From contig JANOQZ010000014.1 in assembly GCA_031415055.1 (NCBI GenBank), forward strand, positions 1 through 30,985: a stretch of DNA of 30,985 bases, written 5' to 3'. The translations under genes and the position numbers were made by a program. The notes beneath the pieces were generated by a model, which was not told the origin of the DNA, searched no databases, and was given only the letters and a program-made list of their open reading frames with translations. Source of the stretch: JANMOK01 sp031415055. Lineage in GTDB: Bacteria; Pseudomonadota; Alphaproteobacteria; Rhodobacterales; Rhodobacteraceae. Of this stretch, positions 17,080 through 25,245 are shown in pieces. The first letter of the stretch is position 1; every line of letters starts with the position of its first letter.

Positions 17080-18165
17080 TCACCCGGCGTGATGGGCCTT
17101 GCCGTTGGCATCGAATACGTGCGCGGCCGAGGCATCGAACTTCAAGCCAATCACATCGCCCGCTTTTACCGAACTGAGCGAACTATCCTGCCCGACAATC
17201 AGCGACCCATCGGCCAGCTTGGCATAGACCAAAGTCCGCTCACCCAATCGTTCCACCACCTGCGCCTCACCCTTGGTCGTGCCCTTGTCAACCGGCACAA
17301 CCGAAACCGCATCCGCGCGGATACCCAGCGACAGCCCCGTCATGCCTGCCGACGGAAGGTCAACGTTTACAGCCACTTGCGAGCCGTCCGGCAAGCCAAG
17401 ATGCTTAGCCTTGCCCTCTCCCGCAACCGCCGTCAATGGCACAAAATTCATCGTTGGCGAGCCGACAAACCCCGCCACGAACCGCGAGGCAGGCCGCGAG
17501 TAAACTTCCATCGGCGTGCCAATCTGCTCAATGCGACGGTCATTCAACACCACAATCCGGTCCGCCAAAGTCATCGCCTCGATCTGGTCATGCGTCACAT
17601 ACACCATCGTCGCCGCCATCCGGTTGTGCAGTTGCGCCAATTCAACCCTCGTGCGCACCCGCAATGCAGCATCAAGATTCGACAAAGGCTCGTCAAACAA
17701 AAATGCCTTGGGCTCTTTCACAATCGCCCGCCCAATAGCGACGCGTTGTCGCTGGCCCCCAGACAATTCCGACGGCCGTCGATCCAACAGTTTTTCCATT
17801 TCAAGTATTCGCGCGGCGTCATTGATACGCTTTTCTATCGAAGCTGCATCCATACCTATATTTTCAAGGCCAAATGCCATATTCTGCCGCACATTCATAT
17901 GCGGATACAGCGCGTAGTTCTGGAAAACCATCGCCACCTGCCGTTTGTTCGGCGGCAGATGATCGACGCGCTCGCCACCAATGCGAATTTCACCCGAATC
18001 TGTCGTTTCTAGTCCGGCAATCATCCGCAAAAGCGTCGATTTTCCACAACCCGACGGGCCAAGGAACACCATCAATTCGCCGGACCCCACTTTCAGCGAC
18101 AAATCGTCGATCACTTTAACCGAACCAAAGCCTTTGCTGACATTCACAAGTTCAATTTCTGCCAC
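17080..18165 (-). CDS. MalK/UgpC-type ABC transporter ATP-binding protein
   Basis: 361-residue cytoplasmic ATPase that would power a carbohydrate or polyol-type importer. Walker A is GPSGCGKST, the Q-loop VFQNYALYPHM, signature LSGGQRQRVAIGRA, Walker B AFLFDEPLSNLD and the H-loop YVTHDQIEA. The C-terminal 120 residues form the TOBE/regulatory domain (FVAGFVGSPTMNF is the usual junction). GTG at 18165 is chosen because GAGG precedes it at correct spacing and family members begin AEIELxxVxK; the longer frame to 18210 has no such support. No permease or binding-protein gene adjoins it, so this may be a shared ATPase. Confidence 0.9.
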   Translation of the reverse strand: MAEIELVNVSKGFGSVKVIDDLSLKVGSGELMVFLGPSGCGKSTLLRMIAGLETTDSGEIRIGGERVDHLPPNKRQVAMVFQNYALYPHMNVRQNMAFGLENIGMDAASIEKRINDAARILEMEKLLDRRPSELSGGQRQRVAIGRAIVKEPKAFLFDEPLSNLDAALRVRTRVELAQLHNRMAATMVYVTHDQIEAMTLADRIVVLNDRRIEQIGTPMEVYSRPASRFVAGFVGSPTMNFVPLTAVAGEGKAKHLGLPDGSQVAVNVDLPSAGMTGLSLGIRADAVSVVPVDKGTTKGEAQVVERLGERTLVYAKLADGSLIVGQDSSLSSVKAGDVIGLKFDASAAHVFDANGKAHHAG

Positions 18166-18332
18166 GGTCCACCTCGCGTTTGGTAAACCACTCTTGCTGA
18201 TACGGACCATAAGTCAAGGTTTGAACGCGGGAACAACGAGCTATTCGGGGGCCATGTTCGCGTTGAACTCTTCTGGAAGGGCATCTATGTAGGTCGAAAT
18301 AGGACCTCCTGTACGAACTGGGACAATTGCCG

Positions 18333-18992
18333 ATGGAATTTCTAGCCCCCGACGCCCTTTCGGCCCTGTTTCAAGTCATCGCCATCGACCTCGTGCTTGC
18401 AGGGGACAACGCCATCGTCATCGGCCTTGCCGCCGCCGGACTGCCAAAAGAACAACGTAACAAGGCAATCCTCGTCGGCATCATCGCTGCAACCGTTTTG
18501 CGCATCTTTTTTGCCCTGATTACCACACAACTGTTGGCAATCACCGGTTTGCTGCTTGCCGGTGGCGTGCTGCTGTTATGGGTCTGCTGGAAAATGTGGC
18601 GCGAATTGCGTGCAGATCACGCCAAATCCGATACTGCAGCGCTCGAAGCGCTCGAAGACGAAGATTTCAACAAAGACGGCCTGGTTGCTGGCGGCCAGCC
18701 GCGCAAGACTTTTGCCCAAGCCGCTTGGCAAATCGTAATTGCCGATGTGTCGATGTCGCTAGATAACGTCCTAGCCGTCGCCGGCGCCGCCCGCGAACAC
18801 CCGGGGATATTGATATTCGGTTTGGCGCTCTCCATCGCCTTGATGGGCCTTGCCGCCACGTTCATCGCCCGCCTGATCAACAACCACCGCTGGATTGCCT
18901 TTGTCGGCCTTGCGATAATTCTCTATGTGGCGCTGCAGATGATTTGGACTGGTTGGAGCGAAATTGGGTTTTTCACGCCAGAGGCGCCCTAA
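18333..18992 (+). CDS. TerC family integral membrane protein (YjbE type)
   Basis: 219 residues with about six hydrophobic helices. The two acidic repeats that define the family are visible: DLVLAGDNAIVIGLAAAGLP and DVSMSLDNVLAVAGAA; their aspartates are thought to bind or pass metal ions, and some TerC proteins export manganese. A hydrophilic loop (about 90-130) separates the halves. ATG at 18333 is chosen; a TTG two codons upstream is also in frame. The 167-base leader contains short inverted repeats, and riboswitch control is known for some TerC genes, but no known riboswitch fold is recognisable here. Confidence 0.88.
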   Translation: MEFLAPDALSALFQVIAIDLVLAGDNAIVIGLAAAGLPKEQRNKAILVGIIAATVLRIFFALITTQLLAITGLLLAGGVLLLWVCWKMWRELRADHAKSDTAALEALEDEDFNKDGLVAGGQPRKTFAQAAWQIVIADVSMSLDNVLAVAGAAREHPGILIFGLALSIALMGLAATFIARLINNHRWIAFVGLAIILYVALQMIWTGWSEIGFFTPEAP

Positions 18993-19027
18993 GCTGCCAA
19001 ACGCGTTGCGGCACCACTGGGCGCGAC

Positions 19028-19648
19028 TTAGCTAATCGCCTGAAACTCGACTCGGCGATTTTCGCCGGCATCCGGATTGGTGTCGTCATACAGGAATTGT
19101 TCGCCCACACCGATGGCTTCCAACCGCGCTGCGTCAATTCCGCAATCATTGACGAAAAACCGCACAACTTCCTTTGCCCGCAATAATGACAATTTGGAAT
19201 TATAGGCTTCGCCGCCCTTGGCGTCGGTGTGGCCAATGACGCGAAATTGGTGAATGTCTGTCTTTTCTATCACTTGGCAAAGTTGGTTGAGCTTGGGTTT
19301 CTGATCCTCGGTCAATGCAGCAGAATCAAAGCCAAAAACCACACGGATGTTGACTTGCCGTTCTGGGTCCAGTTGGGCAAACGTTTCAGGTGCCAACCTG
19401 GTTTCGCCTGTCGCCGTTTCGATCAAAGCCTCGTTGGCCCCAACTGCGGCCTCAACCGCATCGCTGCCTGCTTCAATCGTGCTCAACGTCAATCCGCGGG
19501 TTTGGCCGTTTTCCGCCACAGATTTGAACATGTCGCGCTGTTGCAGAAAAAGCGCCGTCAACTCCGCGTCTGTCAAGTCTTGGGCGAACGTGGCACATGG
19601 CAGTAAAGCCATCGCGGCGATTGCTGAAATCACGCTGAATTTCATCAT
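19028..19648 (-). CDS. OmpA-domain periplasmic/outer-membrane protein
   Basis: 206 residues. A signal peptide (MMKFSVISAIAAMALLPCAT, cleavage after FAQ) precedes a helical linker of about 70 residues and a C-terminal OmpA-like peptidoglycan-binding domain: VVFGFDSAALTEDQKPKLNQL, VIGHTDAKGGEAYNSKLSLLRA, and ENRRVEF at the end. It probably anchors a complex to the cell wall. GGAGG sits four bases before ATG 19648 and seven before ATG 19645, so either may be used. It diverges from the PP2C-M15-TssM operon across 144 bases. OmpA-domain proteins (for example TagL) often accompany T6SS clusters, so a shared role is plausible. Confidence 0.88.
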   Translation of the reverse strand: MMKFSVISAIAAMALLPCATFAQDLTDAELTALFLQQRDMFKSVAENGQTRGLTLSTIEAGSDAVEAAVGANEALIETATGETRLAPETFAQLDPERQVNIRVVFGFDSAALTEDQKPKLNQLCQVIEKTDIHQFRVIGHTDAKGGEAYNSKLSLLRAKEVVRFFVNDCGIDAARLEAIGVGEQFLYDDTNPDAGENRRVEFQAIS

Positions 19649-19792
19649 CGAACCTCCGGATCAAAATTGTTTTATCGCCGATCAGAATAGGTTACGCTGC
19701 GTTCCAATTCAATTCCTATCGCGGCCTAAGCCAAGGCTTCACGGCGATATCGCTGAAACGCCCCGGGAACCGAGCAGAAGAACCCGTTAGCC

Positions 19793-20548
19793 ATGAACCA
19801 CCCGATCACACGTGTTCCCCGTATGATGCCGCAGTCGGTAAATGTATTGGGCGCGGGGAAGACCCACGTTGGTTTGGTGCGCAAAGTAAATGAAGACGCA
19901 ATTCTCACCGATCCTTCCGGAGTGCTTTGGGCGGTTGCCGATGGCATGGGCGGTTATGGCCACGGCGACATTGCCGCCGACATTGTGATCGATTGCCTGT
20001 CCCGCCTACCGCATACTGGCGACGCTGAAATCTTGTTGCGTACAGCACTAGAAGAGGCCAATGCGCAAATATTTCAAAAGTCGTGCGAAAATGACTTTGG
20101 CATCATGGGAGCGACAGTCGTCGCGGCGCTGATTTACGACATGCATGCCCATATTGCCTGGGTTGGGGACAGTCGGGTTGGCCTTGAACGTGATGGCAAC
20201 TTCAAGCGACTGACCAAAGACCATTCATTGGTCCAGGAACTTGTCGATGCCGGAACGTTGCATCCCGATCTTGCCGAAGCGCACCCTCAATCCAACGTCG
20301 TCACCCGAGCGATTGGTGCCGCACCGACGGTGCAAGTTGCCTTTACAGAAGTGCATCTGCAACCCAATGATTGGTTGCTGCTTTATTCCGACGGCCTCTC
20401 CAAAACTGTAAGCGAGACCGCCATTACGCGACATCTCGCCGACAGCAATAATGCCTCCGAGGCTTGCATCGACCTCATCCGCGCCGCCTTATTGGCGGGC
20501 GGCCCAGATAATGTGTCAGTCATTGCCGTTCAATTGCGCGAGGGTTGA
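19793..20548 (+). CDS. PP2C-family serine/threonine phosphatase
   Basis: 251 residues. The PP2C motifs are all present: GLVRKVNEDA (metal Asp near 35), VADGMGGYGHGD (near 48-59), GATVVAAL, WVGDSRVGL, DHSLVQELV, NVVTRAIGA, LLYSDGLSK and GGPDNVSVI (metal Asp near 241). Such manganese-dependent enzymes dephosphorylate Ser/Thr; in T6SS clusters the homologue PppA reverses PpkA phosphorylation of Fha. The gene lies three bases before the M15 peptidase gene and is the first of a three-gene operon ending in a TssM-type gene, supporting a T6SS link. No kinase or Fha gene is visible. Confidence 0.92.
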   Translation: MNHPITRVPRMMPQSVNVLGAGKTHVGLVRKVNEDAILTDPSGVLWAVADGMGGYGHGDIAADIVIDCLSRLPHTGDAEILLRTALEEANAQIFQKSCENDFGIMGATVVAALIYDMHAHIAWVGDSRVGLERDGNFKRLTKDHSLVQELVDAGTLHPDLAEAHPQSNVVTRAIGAAPTVQVAFTEVHLQPNDWLLLYSDGLSKTVSETAITRHLADSNNASEACIDLIRAALLAGGPDNVSVIAVQLREG

Positions 20549-20551
20549 TCG

Positions 20552-21430
20552 GTGAAATCGGCCGCCCCGATCGTCGCTGCAATCGTTTTTGTCGTTGTCA
20601 TATTGGCGGCAACCGTTGTGATCTTGGTCAACAAAAGATTGCCGACAACGGACGCGAATGTAAACGAACAGACCCCAACTTCGGAAACCGCTCTGAACGA
20701 CCAAATCGACCCAACCCAGGCCCTGCAATCGCAGGTCAATGACCTAGCGGCCAAAGTTGAGACTCTCCAATTGCGCATCGACGCGCTCGAACAACAACGC
20801 TTCACCGGCGACGTATCAAACTCTTCATCGCCCGACGAGGACTCGCTGTCCGGACTCGAATTCGAAGAAGGCGCCGTGCCAACAACCGAAGCCTTGGGTG
20901 AACAAATGAAATTGGCAAAAGAACGCTTCAACAAAGGGATCATTCAACCGAAAAATTCGTTCATGCTGGAAACTCTGGGCCAACCACGCGAGAATTATTC
21001 GACGACGTGTCAGCCTGCAACCAGCCCGCGCCTTCTGGCAGCGTTGGAAACGCGCCAAATCGGCAGTTTCAACCTTACCATGCTGCGACCGGCGCTGGAT
21101 TCAGTCCAACGCATCATGGATCGCTTGCAAAGCGATGAACCGGAAATCTACGCGGCGCTTGGCACGGCTGGGGCGCTGTGTGCGCGGTTCATTCGCGGCT
21201 CGACCACGTCGGTTTCCAACCATTCGTGGGGTGCTGCGGTGGATTTGACATTGGAAGGCAACCTTGACGCAATGGGCGATGGAGGCACCCAGTTTGGCCT
21301 AGTGATATTGGCCGAATATTTTAACGATGAAGGTTGGTATTGGGGGGCCGGATACGGACGCGAGGATTCCATGCATTTTGAAGTTGGCGAGGACCAACTG
21401 AAAAAGTGGATCGCCGATGGCCTGCTATGA
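20552..21430 (+). CDS. Membrane-anchored M15-type peptidoglycan peptidase
   Basis: 292 residues, GTG start three bases after the PP2C stop. A single N-terminal membrane helix (5-26) is followed by a coiled coil (about 54-83, ALQSQVNDLAAKVETLQLRI) and a C-terminal zinc-peptidase domain (about 150-290). Zinc ligands appear as SNHSWGAAVDL (H224, D231) and DSMHFEVGE (H275), with D272 as likely catalytic acid, fitting VanY/M15-like D,D- or L,D-peptidases. It would act in the periplasm, cutting wall cross-links. The Acinetobacter T6SS enzyme TagX is an anchored peptidase said to open the wall for T6SS assembly, so a similar job is likely. Confidence 0.85.
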   Translation: MKSAAPIVAAIVFVVVILAATVVILVNKRLPTTDANVNEQTPTSETALNDQIDPTQALQSQVNDLAAKVETLQLRIDALEQQRFTGDVSNSSSPDEDSLSGLEFEEGAVPTTEALGEQMKLAKERFNKGIIQPKNSFMLETLGQPRENYSTTCQPATSPRLLAALETRQIGSFNLTMLRPALDSVQRIMDRLQSDEPEIYAALGTAGALCARFIRGSTTSVSNHSWGAAVDLTLEGNLDAMGDGGTQFGLVILAEYFNDEGWYWGAGYGREDSMHFEVGEDQLKKWIADGLL

Positions 21431-21436
21431 CGTTTT

Positions 21437-23935
21437 ATGAACCAAGATAACGACCAATCGCCCAGAACTGTGATCCGGCCCCGCAGCGGTAGCGCTCCGT
21501 CGCGTTCGGACCCAGACCTGTTCCCAAACCTCGCGCGACCTGTTTTGGCATTGGCCGAAAGCATTGCCCGCGACCCTGCGCCAAATGCCAACAAATATCT
21601 GACTTTTGCGCGCGACGCGATCGAGGCATTCGAGAAAGAGGCGCTGCGCAAAGGCGCAAGCCCCGCGTCAATCGCTCCCGCAGTCTACGGTCTGCTAGTC
21701 ATTCTAGACACAAGCGCACGCGCAAATAAATCAATGCCGCTAAAAGCTTGGTCAGCTGGGGCGATGTCGGCGTTGTTTCGTGGGCGCGACACAAACCTTG
21801 CCGGGCTTCGAAAGTTGTGCGAACAGGCAATCGCCGCTGGCCCGGCATATGGTGATCTGTTGGTTTTCTTGGATCAATGTGTTGCCACTGCGGAAACCAG
21901 ACGGGCCTATCGGGCACCGGTTCAAAAATCTTCGACAAGTTCGTTTGTCATCGCCGCCTTCGCCGCTGTATTTCTGGCCGCGGTGTTATGGGCAGCTTGG
22001 GTCGAATGGCGTTATGCCTCGGCGCTTTTAGCGGAAATGCCCGATGTCGATGCGATGATTGCCGAAAGTCCGGCGCGAGATCTAACTCAGATGATCGCCA
22101 AACTGGATAAAGTTGCAACCAAGGCCGCCGATGTAACGGCACGTGCAGCGCAATCGCCATTGGGATTGATCCATTTGTTGGGGTTTCTTGATCCTGCATC
22201 CCAAGCCGATAAAAGCTATCGCAAATTGGTCAACGCCCTGCTTCCCGAAACTATCGCCGATGCAATCGGTATCTCGCTTGCCTCGGAAGGATCGGGACTG
22301 GCGCTGTATGACACATTGCGAAGTCTTGCTATCCTGACAGGAAAGTCGGACTGGAATCCTTATTTTTTGCAGGGATGGTTGGTCGCCAACGACCACCTCG
22401 TTCCCGGCCTTGCTCAACTGTCACTCCATGTGTCGCACCTTGAGGGGCCAAATCCGGATTTGCCGTTGCAAGACGCCGAATTGGTAGATCAGGCACTAGT
22501 TTTCGCCGCAGAAACGCCGGAGGCAACCCGGGCATATCTCGAATTAGTGCGCTCCCAAGCGACGGCTACATTGCCCGCTTGGCAACCCGAAGTGGCAATT
22601 CCGCGTATAAACGCGGTGCTGGTGCGCAGATCGGAAATCCCCATCACCACTCCAATCGAAGGTATCTTCACCGCCGAGGGTTGGACTTTCGCGCAAACCA
22701 GCGGTGCCGCCTTGGCAGTTCACGCGACGCGACGCGAATCTGCCCTGCTTTTTGGCAAGCAGCTCGCGCAAGACCGTGATGCCAGTGAGCATGTCTTGGA
22801 CGTTTTGCAGGACACGACGATTGCGCAATGGCAAGAAATGTTGGGCGATATTCGTGTTCGGCCCTTCTCCGACCAGCCTTCGGCTGTGCTGATCTCTGGC
22901 ACGCTTGGTGCCAAGTCTTCGCCACTCACTGCCGTTCTGCGCGAAGCATGGTTGCAAACCGGCGGCGCCGACACCAGCCGTTCTTTTGCCAACCAAGTCA
23001 AAATCACCGAGGCATTCGGTGCGATCACCAAATTTCTCGATGACGGAAAAATGAAAGAGGTGTCGCATTTGTTTGCTGCCTTGAATGTTGCGCTCAGCAC
23101 TTTGGACGCCGATGAAAACGTCGGCGTGCAACGCCTTATGGACGTTCAGGCCCGCGCCAAATCGATTTCTACTTTGCGACAAGCCCCGCCTTTGGTGGTG
23201 CAAATCGTCGAAGACGTGCTGGCGCAAACCAGTATATCCAACGAAGAGGTCTTGAAAAACAAAGTGAACCTATTGTGGCAAAGCCAAGTGGTGCCGCAAT
23301 GTGTGACTGCGCTGGTTTCGGATTATCCGTTCGCCACCGGTCCCGATATCGACTTGACTGAATTCGCTGATCTATTCGGACCGGGAGGATCGTTGACGCG
23401 ATTTTTCAAAGTGCAATTGTCGCCTCTGATAGACCAGTCCGGCGATAAGTGGCGTTGGAAGCCAGAGGCGCGTTTCTCTGGCTTTAGCCCAAACTCAGCC
23501 GAGTTTTTTCAACGCATTGACGCGGTGCGACAAGCTTACTTCGGCGACGCGCAATCGGCATCTGCCAACTTGACTTTAACCGCTTTGGCCGAACGTGGAA
23601 CCGCTTCGGTTACCTTAGGCGGTGCCAGCGCCCCAGTGGTGACCAGCGGCACACCTGCGGTCTTGCAATGGCCCGGCCCACAACCCGAAAGCGGCATCGC
23701 AATTGGTTTTGAAACTGGGACCGGTCAGCTGACACAACGCGAATCCGGTCCGTGGGGGTTGCTGCATATTGTCGAGGGCCTGCGTCTACGTCAACGCGAC
23801 AACGGCCAACGCTACCTGATCGACCTGCGTTTTGGCGACGCACGCCTGTTTGTCGAAATGGCCTTTGACCGCCCCGAAAACCCGCTGTCCGCCCGCGAAT
23901 TATTGCGCGGTTTGACCTGCCCAGCGTCTCTCTAA
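21437..23935 (+). CDS. tssM: TssM-type T6SS membrane protein, apparent TssL(DotU)-TssM fusion lacking the NTPase domain
   Basis: 832 residues in three parts. Residues 25-160 are helical and look like a degenerate DotU/TssL cytoplasmic domain (VYGLLVILDTSARAN, WSAGAMSALFRGRD, LLVFLDQCVATAETRRAYR). A single membrane helix spans about 169-188. The remainder matches the TssM (ImcF) periplasmic region: GIFTAEGWTF near 400, WQEMLGDIRVRPF near 467, SPLTAVLREAW near 495. The C-terminal domain follows: WRWKPEARFSGFSPNSAEFF near 672 onwards, VLQWPGP, ending LLRGLTCPASL. Classical TssM proteins are about 1,150 residues with three membrane helices and a cytoplasmic NTPase; no Walker A is present here. 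The gene is seven bases after the M15 gene and overlaps the convergent lipoprotein gene by four bases. Confidence 0.78.
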   Translation: MNQDNDQSPRTVIRPRSGSAPSRSDPDLFPNLARPVLALAESIARDPAPNANKYLTFARDAIEAFEKEALRKGASPASIAPAVYGLLVILDTSARANKSMPLKAWSAGAMSALFRGRDTNLAGLRKLCEQAIAAGPAYGDLLVFLDQCVATAETRRAYRAPVQKSSTSSFVIAAFAAVFLAAVLWAAWVEWRYASALLAEMPDVDAMIAESPARDLTQMIAKLDKVATKAADVTARAAQSPLGLIHLLGFLDPASQADKSYRKLVNALLPETIADAIGISLASEGSGLALYDTLRSLAILTGKSDWNPYFLQGWLVANDHLVPGLAQLSLHVSHLEGPNPDLPLQDAELVDQALVFAAETPEATRAYLELVRSQATATLPAWQPEVAIPRINAVLVRRSEIPITTPIEGIFTAEGWTFAQTSGAALAVHATRRESALLFGKQLAQDRDASEHVLDVLQDTTIAQWQEMLGDIRVRPFSDQPSAVLISGTLGAKSSPLTAVLREAWLQTGGADTSRSFANQVKITEAFGAITKFLDDGKMKEVSHLFAALNVALSTLDADENVGVQRLMDVQARAKSISTLRQAPPLVVQIVEDVLAQTSISNEEVLKNKVNLLWQSQVVPQCVTALVSDYPFATGPDIDLTEFADLFGPGGSLTRFFKVQLSPLIDQSGDKWRWKPEARFSGFSPNSAEFFQRIDAVRQAYFGDAQSASANLTLTALAERGTASVTLGGASAPVVTSGTPAVLQWPGPQPESGIAIGFETGTGQLTQRESGPWGLLHIVEGLRLRQRDNGQRYLIDLRFGDARLFVEMAFDRPENPLSARELLRGLTCPASL

Positions 23936-24579
23936 AGCGCCGCTGACAGATTGGCCGACAGTTCTTTCATCGTCGCAATACGCTGCGCCAGCTTGGCCAA
24001 TTGCGGGTCCATCGCACCGGCGGGTGACCCTTGCGACAGCAATACGCCCCGCGCTTGGCCAAAGAAATCGGCTTGCTGATTGGCCGAGGAAATCGCCTTT
24101 TTCATTTCAACGACGTCGCGACGCCCGCGTTCGCTTGCGCCACTTGTGGCCTTGGCGATTGCTGCTTTGTTTTCTGCCACCAACGCACGCATTGCCGCAA
24201 TACTGCGATCCAACTCGGCATTTGTGCGGGCAATGTCTTGCAAAACTTGGTTGAGCACGCGTTCCTGCGAAGCATATTTCGCCTGCAAATTGCGCACATA
24301 AGCGCCCGCTGCGGTGCCCCCAATAAACCCAAGTTGCAACCCACGCAGTGCCCCGCGTTTGCCGTCCGATATGCCGCCAATCAACGCGCCGGTTGCCGAA
24401 CCAATCATCATTCCTTCAAAGACGGTTGACTGTAGTCTCGCGTTACTTTCACGCAAAGCCCGCTCGGCCGAAGTTTCCGCGAGGCCGGAAGTGGTCTGGG
24501 CCGAAGTCTGCACCGGTCCATCGGTGCAACCGGCCAACAAAATGGCAATCACGGTGACTATAGCGATAGCAACTTTCAT
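23932..24579 (-). CDS. Glycine-zipper lipoprotein, paralogue of the upstream neighbour
   Basis: 215 residues. A lipoprotein signal peptide ends in the lipobox LLAGC (Cys18). It is followed by a segment with ERALRESNARLQSTVFEG, a glycine-zipper stretch with GSATGALIGGISDG and GFIGGTAAGAYV, a coiled coil (ASQERVLNQVLQDIARTNAEL, MRALVAENKAAIAKA) and a conserved tail (ANQQADFFGQARGVLLSQG, DPQLAKLAQRIATMKELS). It aligns along its length with the 24613-25236 protein, so the two arose by tandem duplication. GAGGGA precedes the start. I do not recognise a named family. It is the last gene of a minus-strand set of a barrel and two lipoproteins, converging on the TssM-type gene. Confidence 0.85.
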   Translation of the reverse strand: MKVAIAIVTVIAILLAGCTDGPVQTSAQTTSGLAETSAERALRESNARLQSTVFEGMMIGSATGALIGGISDGKRGALRGLQLGFIGGTAAGAYVRNLQAKYASQERVLNQVLQDIARTNAELDRSIAAMRALVAENKAAIAKATSGASERGRRDVVEMKKAISSANQQADFFGQARGVLLSQGSPAGAMDPQLAKLAQRIATMKELSANLSAAL

Positions 24580-24612
24580 TTTATCCCTCGTAACAAAATC
24601 ATCACAGACGCA

Positions 24613-25236
24613 TCAGCCATTCAAACCGGAAGATATTTCGCGCATTTCGGCAATTCTTTCCGCCAGCAGCGCCAGTTGCGGGTCAAGAATACCGGTTGCC
24701 GTGCCTTCGGACTGCAATACGCCGCGCGCCTGCTCAAAGAACTCGGCTTGTTGTCCCGCAGCAGCAATCGCCGAGTCAATTTCAGCGATATTACGCGCGC
24801 CTCGTGCCACGGCGCTGGCGGAACTATCGGCGGCTAACGCAGCTTGCCGCTCCGCAATCAAGGCCCGCATATTGACGATGGCAGCCTCAAGATCGGCGTT
24901 GGTCCGGGCGATATCGGCCAGAACTTGATCCAACACCGCTTCCTGCGTTGCGAACGCTGACTGCAACTGCCGCACATATCCGCCCGCCGCCGCGCCGCCC
25001 AAACGACCCAGTTCGGCCCCTTGGAACGCGCCCTTTGCACCGCCGGCCAAAGCACCTAATGCAGCACCGGCAGCCGCCCCAAGCAGCGAGCCTTCGCCTA
25101 TAGTCGATTGCAAACGCTCGGTGCTTTCGCGCATCGCGCGCTCAGCGGCAGTTTCCGGTTGCCAAGTTAGGAATGGCCCGCCAGAGCAGGCCGCAAGACT
25201 GGTCGTCAACAAAAGGGCAAATGAGATGTTTTTCAT
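24613..25236 (-). CDS. Glycine-zipper lipoprotein, paralogue of the downstream neighbour
   Basis: 207 residues with lipobox SLAAC (Cys17). It shares with its neighbour the ERAMRESTERLQSTIGEG segment, glycine zipper (GSLLGAAAGAALGALAGGAK and GGAAAGGYVRQL), coiled coil (ATQEAVLDQVLADIARTNADL, MRALIAERQAAL) and the tail AGQQAEFFEQARGVLQSEG with DPQLALLAERIAEMREISS. Glycine-zipper stretches pack membrane helices and occur in some envelope lipoproteins. Probably outer-membrane attached because no Asp follows the lipidated Cys, though sorting rules vary. It follows the barrel gene by nine bases, so they share a transcript. Confidence 0.85.
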   Translation of the reverse strand: MKNISFALLLTTSLAACSGGPFLTWQPETAAERAMRESTERLQSTIGEGSLLGAAAGAALGALAGGAKGAFQGAELGRLGGAAAGGYVRQLQSAFATQEAVLDQVLADIARTNADLEAAIVNMRALIAERQAALAADSSASAVARGARNIAEIDSAIAAAGQQAEFFEQARGVLQSEGTATGILDPQLALLAERIAEMREISSGLNG

Positions 25237-25245
25237 ATTCGCGCC

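Noticed and set aside
18210..18332. yybP-ykoY manganese riboswitch before the TerC gene
   Set aside because: I looked for the conserved core of that riboswitch and could not find it; only short inverted repeats are present.
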